The notes under the pieces were generated by a model. That model did not search any database, was not told the origin of the DNA, and saw only the letters and a program-made list of their open reading frames with translations. From contig CAICTM010000449.1 of NCBI GenBank assembly GCA_903772945.1, positions 1-64,000 of the forward strand: a stretch of DNA of 64,000 bases, in the 5' to 3' direction. The first letter of the stretch is position 1, and each line of letters opens with the position of its first letter. This document shows positions 21,800 through 33,960 of the stretch, piece by piece. The stretch comes from Seminavis robusta. Its lineage: Eukaryota > Bacillariophyta > Bacillariophyceae > Naviculales > Naviculaceae. Made by a program: the position numbers and the translations under genes.

Positions 21800-22431
21800 T
21801 CAGCTGGATGGTGCACCATCGGAGTTTGAAGGTCCACCTTTGTACTCGCTGAGGTTGCTCAACGTGATGGAGCCCGAAACCAAAGATCCTAAGTCCCCTT
21901 GATATTCAATTTCGAACTCAAGCTTGAATCCTTTGATGATTTCCTTGTCAAGCTGACCGTTTGCCCACAATGCCGAACCATCCGTTCCAAATGAAAGCAT
22001 TCCCACTCTCGTCTCTATCCAACTCCAAAGATACCGTTCCTCCTTGTTTGGTATCCACGACAGAATGGAAGGAGCAGCAGTTTTCCAACCCTGCAGCGGA
22101 ATAATTCAATAGCCGCAGCCTCCTTCCAGTCTCTCCTATCCAGCATCAGAAGGCGAACATTGCGTCCGTCCCAATGTTGTAGGCACTTGGAAGACATTGT
22201 AGTCAAATGAGACTGCTTGTGCTGGGGACAAGTTGTAGTAAGCCATCGAGGGAGGAATGCGTTGGTATTGCACCCCAGGTTTCCGTCTGCCTGGACGTGT
22301 TGGATTCGTTGTAGATAGCTACTCAGCATCGCCTGATCTTCCTCCAGTCGATTCCAAGAATTAGCATAGAAAAATAGCCCCCAATAGATCGACATCACCA
22401 AGAAGCAGCAAAGCTGAACTGATGCATCCAC
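21800..22431 (-). pseudogene. Possible decayed gene for a membrane-anchored protein
   Basis: One frame (22431-22015) opens with MDASVQLCCFLVMSIYWGLF, which looks like a signal anchor, and runs 138 residues. The sequence that then looks most protein-like changes frame: around 22080-21975 it reads FHSVVDTKQGGTVSLELDRD, and from about 22000 to 21800 a further frame reads LDKEIIKGFKLEFEIEYQG followed by DLGSLVSGSITLSNLSEYKG. Two frame changes in 600 bp, with no clean GT-AG pair that I can see, suggest a broken gene rather than introns. The family is unknown. A spliced real gene cannot be excluded. Confidence 0.3.
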
Positions 22432-24718
22432 CAGATTGTTGAGGAGTCACACTAGAAAACAGCAATTGCTCAGGCACTGAGGTCAAGTCTCTCAGGAGAG
22501 GGAAGAAAAAGGTGACAGTCAAACAACCTAAGCGCACCACCAGCCACAGAGGGTTCGCCTGTGTTTTGGGTTATTTTGCCTCTAGTAGAGTACTAGTAGT
22601 AGCTAGATCTAGATGATATTATGTGGGCGGGAGCAGTGTTGCCATGGGGTCGCATACAAATTTGATGAATGGGTTGATCAAAGTCTTGGCGTCTGGGCTG
22701 ACGTCGTCATTCATAGTATTTCAAGTCTCGCCTAGCTAGCTAGACTATTAATACTGCAAATGCTGCACGCACGGGAGAACTTCGCTCGCTTGATTTGTGG
22801 CTCCTTTTCCTACGTTCATACTACCAGGTAGCTACATGTAGTAGCCAGCTACCGGTACTACTTACTGTGGGTGGCAGTCCCAGGTATGAGAAAGCTTTGT
22901 AGGGCAAAAAGCTTTTCTCTCGAGTTTGATTGGAACCTAGCTAGAAGCTAGCTAGCTAGCCACCAAAGCTAGCAGAGCTTCCTTCTCTTGCCTTCGTGAA
23001 GCAAATCATTGGTACTGTCGCCTGTTTGTTGGCCTGTAGGAAAAGATCCAGCACGGATCCTTGCTTGGATGCTCAATCGTGGAACTCGTGCAGGATAGAA
23101 CATTCTGGTGGCTGGTGGCCGTGGCTCCCGGCTGACCGAACTCAATGCGCTATTCACCAAGGACAATCTTTCTAATCTTTGGGTGCCGAGCGCCTGTCTC
23201 ATTGGTTGCTGAATTAAAAGGGCTCAATTCATGCGTCACTTGGTATTTTTGTTCTGCTTCTGGATTTTTTTCTCCCACGTGATTTCAGTGTCAGGGGTCT
23301 TTTTCCTTCTCATATCACTGGTGCCGGGTAGTAGTCTAGTTCGTTCATCCAACATTCTATTCATTGACCTTCATCACATCTCTCGGCGTGGTGGGTCATT
23401 GGTATCTTTGGATAGCTCTGGAGCCTTGTCTGAAAAGATACGCCATCCGAACAAATCCGTTTGCATTTGGATCTGCTTTGCATTGTGACCTGAGAGGAAG
23501 GCAAATTAAAGATACAAGTCTTTTCGAAGGAACCGGTGGCAGCAAAAGGTTGGGTTTATTTTACCATACCTGATCAGCATCAAACTCTGCTCCATTTCCG
23601 GCCAAGTAGATTGCTTCGCCTAGCCAGCTATCATACAGTAGGTGCAAGATGATGCCTTCAAATACTGGACGAGGTCCATCAGTCCAGGGCGGCGTCCCTG
23701 GCTGGGGACGAAACCACAACAACAAGCTTGACCCCAATTGGTGTCCCGTGGGTGTGCCTTCTGATGCGCCAACGCTCCGAATTTCCCCCGCAGCAATACC
23801 AACTCCATGGCCATCAGATGTTCCAACTGCAATGCCTGCATCGCCACTCTGCCTCAAGCCGAGTTTGTACCCAAGCAACATCATTGCCACAAACCCATCG
23901 ATATCGCCACAAGGACAAAAGTTTGCCAGCGTTCCCAATACCCCCCTTCAAGACAGCAGCTACAATGGTGGCGATAGCCGGAACCGGATCTGCCCCCCTT
24001 CTTCAGATGATAGACGCAAACGTCCCCGGTTAAGCTATTAATAGTTGCTGCGGTATGCATGCATCTTGACAGACGAAATGGCCGAGTTTGGGAAACTCTT
24101 GCCCGTGTGGGTTACCAATGGCGTCCCCGTCACCGATGGAATGGTGGAATTGTTTCCATCAACTCTACGACATACCGGTATGTATCAGCATGGAACCCTG
24201 GTAGACGGGGTGGTTCTTTGCTTGCTGGGGTCTTCAGAGGGAGCTGAAGCGAGACGTTCCAACCAAGCAACCATACGCTCTTTAACTAAAAGTGCAGTAA
24301 CCAACTTGCATAATGAATGTTTTATCAGATAATGCCTTCCTCGTCTGACTTTTTCCAGTCTAACTATCATCTAGCTCCGGTACCGGTAGCCAGAAGCAAA
24401 GTCTTCAGGAAAATAGGCACAATATCTGGGTGGTACTAGTACCTGGCAACTGCAGTGGCCCCGAGTGACATGTTCTCCCCCACTCTTTTTTTACAGCTTG
24501 GCTGGCTAAATATTCTCAAAGCTCCAGCTCTAAATTGATGGCTTCGGTATGACGTAAGTGACGGCCAAAAGCGACCATGCGACCATGATGTGGGTGTCGG
24601 GCAGATCGCATCGGCATTGCGGGCACCGTATCTTTTACACAATCAAGCGACGATAAAGAATAAGCGAGATACAAGTGCTTTCCTGTTGGTTTCTCCTCGT
24701 TTCTCCTCGTTTCTCAAG
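22432..24718. other. Gene desert, right part, with a Gly/Val-rich coding-like relic
   Basis: No confident gene. On the minus strand, 23938-23561 reads as a Gly/Val pattern (GDAGIAVGTSDGHGVGIAAG, then SVGASEGTPTGHQLG), like worn VGxxDGxxVG-type repeats. Palindromic words are dense: CTAGCTAGCTAG near 22729 and 22945, CTACATGTAG near 22832, ATACCGGTAT near 24172 and TACCGGTA near 24381. The last hundred bases are the promoter and 5' UTR of the plastid protein gene. Confidence 0.45.
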
Positions 24719-26179
24719 ATGCGATCATTCTGCAAAGCCGTCGCCTTCTTGGCATTCTCATCAGCCTTCAGCAGTGCATTTATGCTGACTCCTCGGCATG
24801 CCAACAATCTGATATCCACGAGAGTATCAAAACCGATTCCATCCTCTCGATTGACAAGCACTTCGTCACCGGGTGGGGATGGGTCTGGTTCTCCATCCAA
24901 ACTGGAGAGACTGGCAGCATCGTTTTCCCAATCAGCTGCCGTCAATATTTCCAAACGATACAAGGATGCAGGCCCCGTCTCCGACCAAACAGGTTTATTC
25001 AATGTGATCACTCTTATACGAGTTGGGATCCCCTCAGTTTTGGGAGGTATCTTTGCTACGCTGGTCTTTCCAGCTATGTCACTTTTCTTGGCTTCCATTA
25101 TGAATGATGCTGGGGTGTTCACAGTTCTGTCACAAGACTCTAGTCAATTTGTGCAAAACTTTTTGACAGTCAGTGGCCTTTTGTTTTCAATCCTTGTTGG
25201 CCAAACGTAAGTAGTGGGATCAGCAAAACCTATCCACTCTGGTATACTACTACAATTTGATGGAAAGCTGGAGAAAAATCTCACATTTTTTCGCTTTCTT
25301 TGGCAGGTACTATTTCATGTACCAACAGCAGGAAATGGTCTACTATGCCCTGTTCAATGAAGTCACAGAAGCAAAGTCCTTGCTGGAACAAGTGGCACTG
25401 GTGTGTCAAGGCCGAAGTATGTATCGAAGGGTGTTGGAATCAATCTCTCAGTATGTCCGCTATGATTTGAAGGCTCTGACATCCGATCCAGCAGTCCTGC
25501 TAAGCTCTAGACCCGTGGATGATCCTCTCGAATCAATCATGTACCTGACTAGTGTAGGCGTGCCCAGCAGTGTCTATGAAACAGTGAGAAGCCTTCGTCA
25601 GGCGCGCGCTAGTCGCCTTGGAGCTTTGCAAAGAAAGTTGCCAGGTGCCCACATGGTGCTCCTATGGATTTTGGCAGCAATTGAACTAGTGAGTTTCCCA
25701 TTGCTTGGAGCAGGAACGCAGGTCATTGGAGGATACAAGATTTTGACTGTTGAAGGGTGCCTGTTTGGAGTCATGACGGCAGGCATCATTTTGACTCTGA
25801 GGGTAAGTCCACTGACCAGAGTCTGCTATACCTTCTATCCAGTTCTGAGTGCGAAGAACATAATACTCAACATCTCTTGTTTTTGGTATATACGCAGGTT
25901 GTTGGTGAGCTGTGGCGCCCAGCTGGAGGTGCTTACAATGTCGATGATGTACTCAGCGTCATGGTAAGTGGTTTGGAAGAAGAGCTCAAGGCTCGAATCA
26001 ATGGCAACCAAGTGTATTCTTCGAACAACTTGAGCCCGTCGGCTCCCAAGGATCAAGGGGATGACACCAGAGCCGCCATTTCTGAAGGTACCTCGACCTC
26101 CATGAATGCTGCCAAGCCCACACGGCGCTCTTTGAAACAGGTGGGCAAATGGATGCTGAAAACTAGACGGAGAACATGA
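24719..26179 (+). CDS. Plastid-targeted DUF4239 (bestrophin-like) membrane protein, three exons
   Basis: Exons 24719-25206, 25307-25802 and 25898-26179 give 421 residues; both introns are GTAAGT...CAG (100 and 95 nt) and keep phase. The N-terminus MRSFCKAVAFLAFSSAFSSA followed by FMLTPRHANN is a signal peptide with Phe at the +1 position, then an Arg/Ser-rich stretch without acids: the ASAFAP-like bipartite leader that sends proteins into diatom plastids. The mature part has membrane segments around IPSVLGGIFATLVFPAMSLF, FLTVSGLLFSILVGQTYYF, MVLLWILAAIELVSFPLL and LFGVMTAGIILTLRVV. The block GQTYYFMYQQQEMVYYALFN followed by EVTEAKSLLEQ fits DUF4239, a family of unknown function with bestrophin-like topology, so anion transport is a guess. 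It is convergent with NadA. Confidence 0.85.
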
Positions 26180-26541
26180 TAGATGAATGACGCACCTGTC
26201 GATACCCGTTCAAAGTGCTGGAAGCTAGTAAAGTTAATCTCAGCGACTGAGTTTTCTAATGTATCGTATTGAGCTACATGTTACTAGCAGCTTGTCGTTT
26301 GTAGCAACTTTTTCCCGCCGTAGGTGCAAGAATGTCATTTTCGGTCTGCATGCAGCGAACAGAGAACACTTTCTGATGCTTGTACTCAGCACTAGTAGTT
26401 TACATGCAATGCATTTGCCATCGTGTGAATAGCTCAAAGAGTGGACCTGGGGACTGTGTTGCTGTTTGGTGGTTCAGCTAGCTCTCTTTTGCTTTTGCAC
26501 CACCCAGGGCCAACCTGCGACGTGCTGAAGCTTGGCAGCAG
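26180..26541. other. Spacer between convergent genes
   Basis: A 362-bp spacer between the 3' ends of the DUF4239 gene and nadA. No coding signal or clear terminator is seen. Confidence 0.5.
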
Positions 26542-28358
26542 CTATCGCTTTCGATCAAACACCTTTTGTACCAATTCATGCGGAATTTTCTTTGTAGCCA
26601 TCATTTCTCTCATGTACAGAATTGGCTCTGAACCCATGTCTGAGGCTTTTACACCGTTCAACATCTTCCCCTTCAATCGCTGCGGTGGGAGTTGCGTTAT
26701 CAATTGGGCTTCATCCTGTTCAGAACCATTCTGTGCTCTCTCCTTTCGATCCAGGATATCTTGTATCGCATCCAAATCGTTCATTTTCATAAACGGACAC
26801 GTGGCACATCCACCGGCAGTGGAGCAACCCTCTCCTCCAGCCACGCCAGGTACTAGTGGCATGCTCTCATCCCCACCTTCCATGACGGCCTCTTGGCTGA
26901 CAGGAAAGACGATCTCCGCCTCTACGGATTGACTTCCTGTCGTACGCAAGATTTCTTGCACGTTCTTGACAATGGAGGTCACCATGCCTGCTTCGGTTCC
27001 CAGAATAAATCTTAGTCGATTGTCTGCTGCGGATTGCGATGACGATGATGCTCGTTCTTGAACTTTTTCTGTAATGAACCGCAAAATGTCAGAAGTGGAT
27101 CCTACCACACCGCCTCCATGTAGGCTCTTTTGCATGGCAATCTCGAACATTTCCCCGGGTACTTCCAAATGTGCAGTGACGTAGCAATCGTCGTAATCTC
27201 TCTTCACGGTGTCCACCACCTGGCCGCCAAACATGTGATGTACAACGCAATTCCCACTTGGATACACATCAATGCTATCTCGGAGTTTTTGCAAGCTGAC
27301 TTTGGTATGTTCCGGATGCAGATCCTTTTGAACGCGAGCATCGTCCCATGATGGATCTGCCACAATGGCATCTAACAGCGTGACCAAATTATCTCCCATG
27401 TACGTGTCAGGTCCATATAGAATTGTCAGCTCATCTCCCATTTGTGCGGAGGCTTGCAAAATAGTCTGCAGTACATTGCTAGATGTACAGGTAATGGTTG
27501 GTACCAATGAAGAACTGACAGCTTTGGTTTCCAAGCTGGTGTTGATGTAGACCACATGGAGCGACTTTTCGGGAGCACTTTGCAACCATGCTCGGTAAGA
27601 TTCTCGTTCAGCCGATTCTGCCAAACTGCATCCAATAGCTTTGGAGGTGGCTCTGTAGACGGGGATATGACCAAACCCGTTCTTTTCCAGAATGGCGGAA
27701 CAACTCTCGGCCATAAAATCGACTCCCAGGCAAGCAATGGCTTCTACGCCATCGTTGATACACATTTCTACCGCCAAGTCTCCCATTTTCAGAGAGTCGG
27801 CAATTCCAACACGATTTAGCAACTGTCCATTGGCGGAGTTTTTGACGGCTTGCAAGACACCCTGCAGTTCGACGTCCATGTAGTAATGAGCTACGATACC
27901 CATGTTCGTTTTGAGCAATGATTCACTCAAAGAGGCAACAGCTTCTGGATCCGGGTCCAGGTACTATTATTAGATAATGGATGATAATGGAGTGAGCAAC
28001 AGAGAAAAGACAGGGAAAAATGAGTACATGTACTGGACCAGCAGTGTTGCCAAAGAATCCAATCGACACATACCTCCGCTTGAGCCTCCGCAAAGGAGCC
28101 TTGGGGAATGATGGAGCCATTGGGACCAATCACAATGGAAGGGAAGGAGTCGACGGACTGATCATAGGTTGCAGACGCCGCAGTACTCTTGCTTCGAGAA
28201 GGCGTCTGATTCCACACCAGCGGACCAATAGTACTAGTAGACGTACTCTGGAGCGATGTCGTCCTTGGCCATTGCCTTCCGCCTGCCCCCAAGGCTCGGT
28301 GGGTAGCCACTCGGCGGGTTAATCGAAAGACAGATCGTTGCATTTTCGTCTGGTGCAT
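26542..28358 (-). CDS. nadA: Quinolinate synthase (NadA), two exons
   Basis: Makes quinolinate from iminoaspartate and dihydroxyacetone phosphate, the second step of NAD synthesis from aspartate, using a 4Fe-4S cluster. Exon 1 is 28358-28074 and exon 2 is 27963-26542; the 110-nt intron (GTATGT...ATAG) joins as AQAEYLDPDPEAVASL, fitting the family pattern ahead of LLKTNMGIVAHYYMDVELQ. The product is 568 residues. Three cluster cysteines are visible: IACLGVDFMAES, PTITCTSSNVL, and GGCATCPFMKMN near the C-terminus. The N-terminus (MQRSVFRLTRRVATHR from Met6) is a presequence-like leader, probably mitochondrial; the exact start is uncertain (28358 or 28343). No SufE domain like that of plant plastid enzymes is seen. 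Confidence 0.93.
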
Positions 28359-29469
28359 ATACCCTTGATACTGTAGAATGAGATGAGTGCGGTTGCGTTT
28401 CGCAGGTTGACAACAACGTGGCCAAACAGAGAGAGGTTGCCTTCTATCTCTAGATCTATCTTTCTTGCACAAAGTCAGTGATGGGCCTCTTACTTTTTGA
28501 AATTGTGGTCTTGCAGGATGCGCGGAAGGTATCTTGAGCGAAAGATAAACGTGTGGACGTAAGTGCCGGTACAAAACCGGATGAAGGCCAGACAAGAAAC
28601 CGTGGGAGTGTGGGAGTCGAGTCAGTTGAAGAAGATATTGTGGCCTCGGCTGGAATTTTGGAGCCCTTTGGAGTTTGGGGGCTGCTGAATTAGGAGAGAA
28701 GTACCAGCATCCTAGCTAGGTACAGTACCCTATCTAACTAAGACTTGGAGATGGATCTGCCGCATCTATGGTACCGGTATAGCTAGCTAGCGGCCGGTGA
28801 TTGGAAGCAGGCAGCTGTGGCCTGAGCCAACAATTTCAAAGACATTCAAACAATTCTCTTTCAGCTTGAAAATAATAAGTTTAGCAAGAGGGAAAATCAT
28901 GCTTGCCGGTGAAATAAACTCTACTAGTACTTTTTTCGGGAGCACCGTATGGCTGGGGACTGGCTCAGAGCGATGCAGATATGTGTTCCAGACTGACTTT
29001 TAAGCCCACTCATATGCTCATACTAAGCAACCGAGGAAAGAAGGGGTGGGATACCGGAATGGACGAAGATAAGCGCACAGCTGCTTGGTCTGGAGAGAAA
29101 CGAGCTACCGTTCGGCGGTACTAGCTAGTACGGTAGGTCCATTATCTCATTATTACCGTACTTGTAGCAGGTACCTGGTACCAGGTCTCCCTTTGGATGA
29201 TGACGCGCCCAAGAAGAAAATACAAAGGCGACCGAGCGAAACCATCTTAGCCGGCAGAGCTATGATTCAGTGTGGCTGATGTCCAAAGAAAAAAGATTCT
29301 CGCTCTCAATTTTCATTCGGAGCCTTCGCACAGAACTTTGGAACTTCCTGCGGCTGTGGTATTTGCATCAATCTTCACTTTGCTCTACCAGCCAGAGTTT
29401 GCTTTGTTTGATATCTTCTTACTTTTTCAAATTCGAAGACAACTCCAAGTGGTAGCAGAGCAAAAAAAT
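28359..29469. promoter_or_regulatory. Divergent spacer, nadA / isocitrate dehydrogenase
   Basis: About 1.1 kb between two divergent genes of NAD metabolism. It contains CTAGCTAGGTACAGTACC near 28711, GGTACCGGTATAGCTAGCTAGC near 28770 (two overlapping palindromes) and GGTACCTGGTACCAGG near 29170. It must carry both promoters; no named element is recognised. Confidence 0.45.
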
Positions 29470-31313
29470 ATGGCATCTCGATTAGCCTTGACGCAATTTT
29501 CTCGAAGAGCCCTGGGCTCCAGCCGAGTCTATTTGGGAGGACGAGTAACTACGACCAGTATTCCATCGCATACTGTGGCAGCAAAAATTCAAGCTCCTTG
29601 TGGTTCCCTGATCCGATGGAATAGCACCAGTGTGGATGATTCCTTGTCCCTTACAGGCCCCAAAGTGGTGGCTCCTCCCATGGTTTACATTGCGGGCGAA
29701 GAAATGACGCATTATGCCAGCAACCTGATTGTGGAAAAATGGATCAAACCCTATTTTGACACCACTAATTGGGAAGAGTATGACCTGAGTTGCAAGGCCC
29801 GTGATGAATCTGATGACCAAGTTCTCAAAGATGCTGTCGATGCGGGAAAGCGAATTGGGGCCATTTTCAAAGAACCTACCATTACTCCCACGGCTGTTCA
29901 AGTCAAGGAAATGGGATTGTCCAAGCCATTTGGATCTCCTAATGGAGCCATGAGGAGGGGATGGAATGGCATCACAATCAGCCGTGATACTATTCACATT
30001 GAAGGAATTGAACTTGGTGAGTCCTCTTTATTTCTATTGTGACATTTTTGTTGTTGTCATTGGATATTTTCATTTTTCTCATATCCTATTTAATATCTCA
30101 CCCACCACATACAGGATACAAACGCCCAGTCTTTTTTGAGCGTCATGCTGTGGGCGGAGAATATGGTGCTGGTTGGAATGAAGTGGGGCAAGGAACCCTT
30201 TTGACAACCTACTTGCCACAAGACGGCAGTCCACCTTTTGTGGTTGACAAGCGTGATTTGACCGATGAGCAAAATGCTGTCGTGGTCTACCACAACCCCT
30301 ATGACAACATTGAACCCCTTGCTCACTTGTTTTTCAAGAGATGTCTGGAGGCCGACATCACACCCTACATTGTCACCAAAAAGACTGTCTTCAAGTGGCA
30401 AGAGCCATTCTGGGCCAACATGAAGAAGGTCTTTGATGAACACTACAAGGAAGATTTCGTCAAGGTAAGAATCAACTTTGTTAGAGGTGGCTTGTATTTT
30501 CACGCAGGCAAAAGCTAATGATGATATCCCCCATTTTTCTTTCAGGCTGGCCTCATGGAGGAATGTGGAGGAGAGCTCCAGCACTTGATTTCTGACGCTG
30601 CCACAATGAAGTTGATTCGATGGACTGGCGGAGGCTTTGGTATGGCTGCACACAACTACGATGGGGACATGCTGACCGATCAAATTGCGCAAGTGCATCG
30701 TTCCCCTGGTTTCATCACGTCAAACTTGGTGGGCAAGAATGACGACGGCAGCCTGATCAAGGAATTTGAGGCATCTCACGGAACCGTTTCGGATCTTTGG
30801 CATGAACACTTGGCTGGAAAGGAAACGTCTTTGAATCCTTTGGGTATGGCGGAAGCCATGATTGGTGCCATGGAACACGCAGCAACTCTCGATGCGGAAA
30901 AGAACCCAGAGGACGCTGACAAGCAAGCAGTCAAGGCAAAGATCTTCAACTATTGCACCACGCTTCGATCTGCCATGCACAATACCTTCCGCTATAAGCA
31001 GGGAACCCGTGACATGAGCGGTCCCAGTGGTTTCACCACCGAAGACTTCATTGACAAGGTTGCCTGGAGGCTCAACCGATACTTGGCGCAGCAAACTGAG
31101 GAATCACCACCACCAACTCTCCACGAACCCAGCCGTCAATTCCGCAGAAACTACGATGTGGATCTCGAGTCGGTCAATGAGATGTTCGTGAAGTTTGACA
31201 AGAACAGCGATGGTGTCATTGACATTGAGGAATTCACCGACTTGTTGGTGCACTTGAATCTTGCCCCCACAAAGACTCCCAAGGCCAAAGATAAGACTGA
31301 TGAGATTCTCTAA
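29470..31313 (+). CDS. NAD-type isocitrate dehydrogenase with C-terminal EF hand, mitochondrial, three exons
   Basis: Oxidative decarboxylation of isocitrate to 2-oxoglutarate (TCA cycle). Exons 29470-30016, 30115-30464 and 30546-31313 give 554 residues; introns are GTGAGT...ACAG (98 nt) and GTAAGA...TCAG (81 nt). The leader MASRLALTQFSRRALGSSR is a mitochondrial presequence. The core carries GYKRPVFFERHAVGGEYGAG, SDAATMKLIRWTGGGFGMAA, NYDGDMLTDQIAQ and EASHGTVSDLWHEH. The C-terminal 60 residues add a full EF-hand loop, DKNSDGVIDIEE, with acidic or polar ligands at positions 1, 3, 5, 9 and 12. Such an EF-hand IDH has been described as NAD-specific in the diatom Phaeodactylum (recollection). 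Calcium control is a reasonable inference. Divergent from nadA. Confidence 0.93.
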
Positions 31314-33411
31314 CGATGTTGTGACCAGCAAATGAATGATGGAGAGTGAAGTGCACTGATGAATAGACTCCGCAAAAAACCTACATATTCAAATTGTTTA
31401 GTTCATCGTCGTTTTCAAATAATGCATAAAAGAAAAGTTTGACATGTAGCGCACGTAAAGTACTTATTGCCCAAATGCAGTACAAACGCAGCCTCCCTTG
31501 CTAAGGTCCCTACTGCAGCTAGAGCTATAATGGAAGCACGAGTTTTCAGATGGTTACTGCATGCAGTACGCCCGAGTGTGACTACACCGGGCCCGCAGGT
31601 TCAAAAGCTGGCCCATGATACAAGGTCCATAACAAGCCCTATTCCCAGATCAACTGAAGGCACCACTCCAAGCGCGTCGGATACAGGTACCTGCGGACCA
31701 ACTCTACCCATCTAGATACCAAATCATGACCTAAACTTGACCCAAACCTACAACCTTCTTCAGGAACTGTTCCAGGTCCACACCAGATCCAATAGCAAGC
31801 CCAACACCCGGTCCAATTGCAAGACTCATTCCCAGACAAACTCCAGCAACTCCAGGCCATACCCCTGGACCGTCCAAATGATAATTACCAAGCCCCTCTC
31901 CAGGCACTCTCTACCCAGGTCCAACAACAGGAACAATAGCAAGCCTCACTCCCACACCAACTCCAGGTGGACCGACTCGACTCGACTTGACTCGTCACTC
32001 TCTAGCTCCTCGTCCGTGGACCAACTCTCCGTCCTCCACCAGAACTACGGTATTACTTACTTTGTGCCGTCCTGCGTACTGGCTAATAGCTGGAATTGCC
32101 GTCACCAAGTGCACGATGCTCGGTCGCGCGCCTGTCCAGTTTGAGTCCAGTCTCAGACTGACTCGACTCGACTCGACTCGACTGACTCGTCACTCGACTC
32201 GTCTGAGTCACTCACTCGACTGACTCGACTCCTCACGGTAGCACTCATAGACAAAAAACAGTCGAGTGACGAGCTCCCCATTCGTGTACAAGAATTACTT
32301 GGTAGCACGTGAAGCATTAACGAATCCAATCCAATCGAAAGAGGAACACTGGAACGGCAGTGAGGTGACGATGCTTCTTTTCTGATGGGGGTTCGTTTAG
32401 ATTCCATGTTCACTTAACAAGTTAGATTCTTTTCATTCTCCAGCAATTGTGTTTGGAACACCTGACATACAGTCGTACTATGGACAGATTTGTGAGGAGT
32501 TCTCTGATGGTGACAATTATTAACTCCAAGTAGATCAATTAATTATTAATTATTAGACTATGCATAGCTGCAAGATTGGGAAAGTGGCTGCTGATCCCAC
32601 CAAGCAAGAACCCTATCTCCTTATGCTACATCCTACAGTCAGCTCTCCTTATCAACAAACGAGAAACTTACTACTTGAACAGTCAGAGCAACCTCAGTGG
32701 TCAAATAAGCAGTCAAATACCAGAACATGTACTAGAGGTAGTACAGGACCCAAAGCATCAAGTTCAGCTGGTTGCAAAGTGCTCGACTTTCCAGCTTTCC
32801 AGGAGTAACCCAGCAAAAACGAAGTAAGTTCCAGTAATCGCTGCCACCGGTATGACATAGCAGCTGACATAGCTCTGCTGGTACATGTACTAGCTAGTAA
32901 TAGTACGAGTACTGAGTGCAGTACAATACCTACTGTACTCTATCCGTATGTCGTGCGTGCAAGTACGTTGGCATCCAACGTTCCACTGTAAATAAAAACT
33001 CAGAGTCTGCTACCAGGCAAGTTGAAGGAACCTACGATTCTTGCCCAATAACTAAGACCACCAAGTTCCAGAATGACGGCAGCAAGCGAGGGCAGTTCGT
33101 TAAATCTGGCTAGGAAAAAGAACACTTAGCTTCAACATCCCAGTGCCCAAGTCCGCTAAGGAAGACTGTAAAATTGTTCATAAAAGGTTTAAGAGGGGTC
33201 TTTGAGAAGGCACTAACTTCTGTTGTTCAAGGAAGATATTTAATAAAATCTGTCATCGAATGCCTGCAGTGCCAGTGTTTCAGTCTTTTCATTCTCTAAG
33301 TCAATTTACATACAGTGAGTCTCCTTTTCACCTTATGATGGTCAAGAAAGGGGGGGGCAGTTTTGACCAATGAGAATTCCTTGGGCCTTCTGCTGGAAGT
33401 CTCAGCAGGGC
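31314..33411. repeat. Degenerate repeat region with GACTC microsatellites
   Basis: No gene is supported. From about 31600 to 31980 a loose repeat of the form TCCAGGTCCAACACC...TCCAATAGCAAGCC recurs; on the minus strand parts read as a Gly/Val pattern (MSLAIGPGVGLAIGSGVD), so it may be a worn repetitive coding sequence. Two clusters of (GACTC)n follow at about 31973-32006 and 32155-32235. The remainder up to 33.4 kb is anonymous. Confidence 0.45.
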
Positions 33412-33960
33412 GTGGTACTCACACTGTTTTAACATGTGAGTATGGGTACTGAGTAGTACTCACAATTCCAAAGTCAAGTGAGTATGGGTACTGGGTAATA
33501 CTCACAATTCCCAGGGTCAAGTGAGTACGGGTATCATGTGAGTACAGGTACTTTGTGGGTACTATAGAGTACTCACTGAGTACTCATAAATCAATTACTT
33601 AGGGAAATTATCTAGGTTTTTCTAGTTCTGGGCTGGGGCTCATCAATCTTGTTGTAAAGGTCCACCATGGCATCAATATCACTGTCATAATCCTCCTCTT
33701 CAAATCTGCTGGCAGTTAGCTTGAGGAGATCCTTGGTCCTAATACTCACCGAGTACTCACTGGTACTCACTCGAAGTACTCACCGAAGTACTCACCGAAG
33801 ACTCAAAAAGTACTCAAAATCCGGAGTCATGTGAGTACGGGTACTGAGTAATACTCACATTTTCTGAGCTCATGTGAGTATGGTACTGAGATACTCAGTA
33901 CTCAGTACCGTACTCACATCGAGTACACGCAGCGTGTATTTCATGTGAGTCCCACACCCT
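33412..33960. repeat. GTGAGTACGGGTACTGAGTAATACTCAC array
   Basis: Irregular tandem array of units that contain GTGAGTA(T/C)GGGTACTG and its partner AGTACTCAC, so each unit is itself an imperfect inverted repeat. At least eight such pieces are found in two blocks, 33412-33600 and 33735-33930. Between them, the minus strand from about 33744 down to a stop at 33612 reads as protein-like (see findings). There are no conserved spacers of CRISPR type. Confidence 0.7.

Noticed and set aside
33412-33960. CRISPR-like repeat array
   Set aside because: Unit spacing and sequence are irregular, there are no uniform unique spacers and no cas genes, and the DNA is eukaryotic nuclear.
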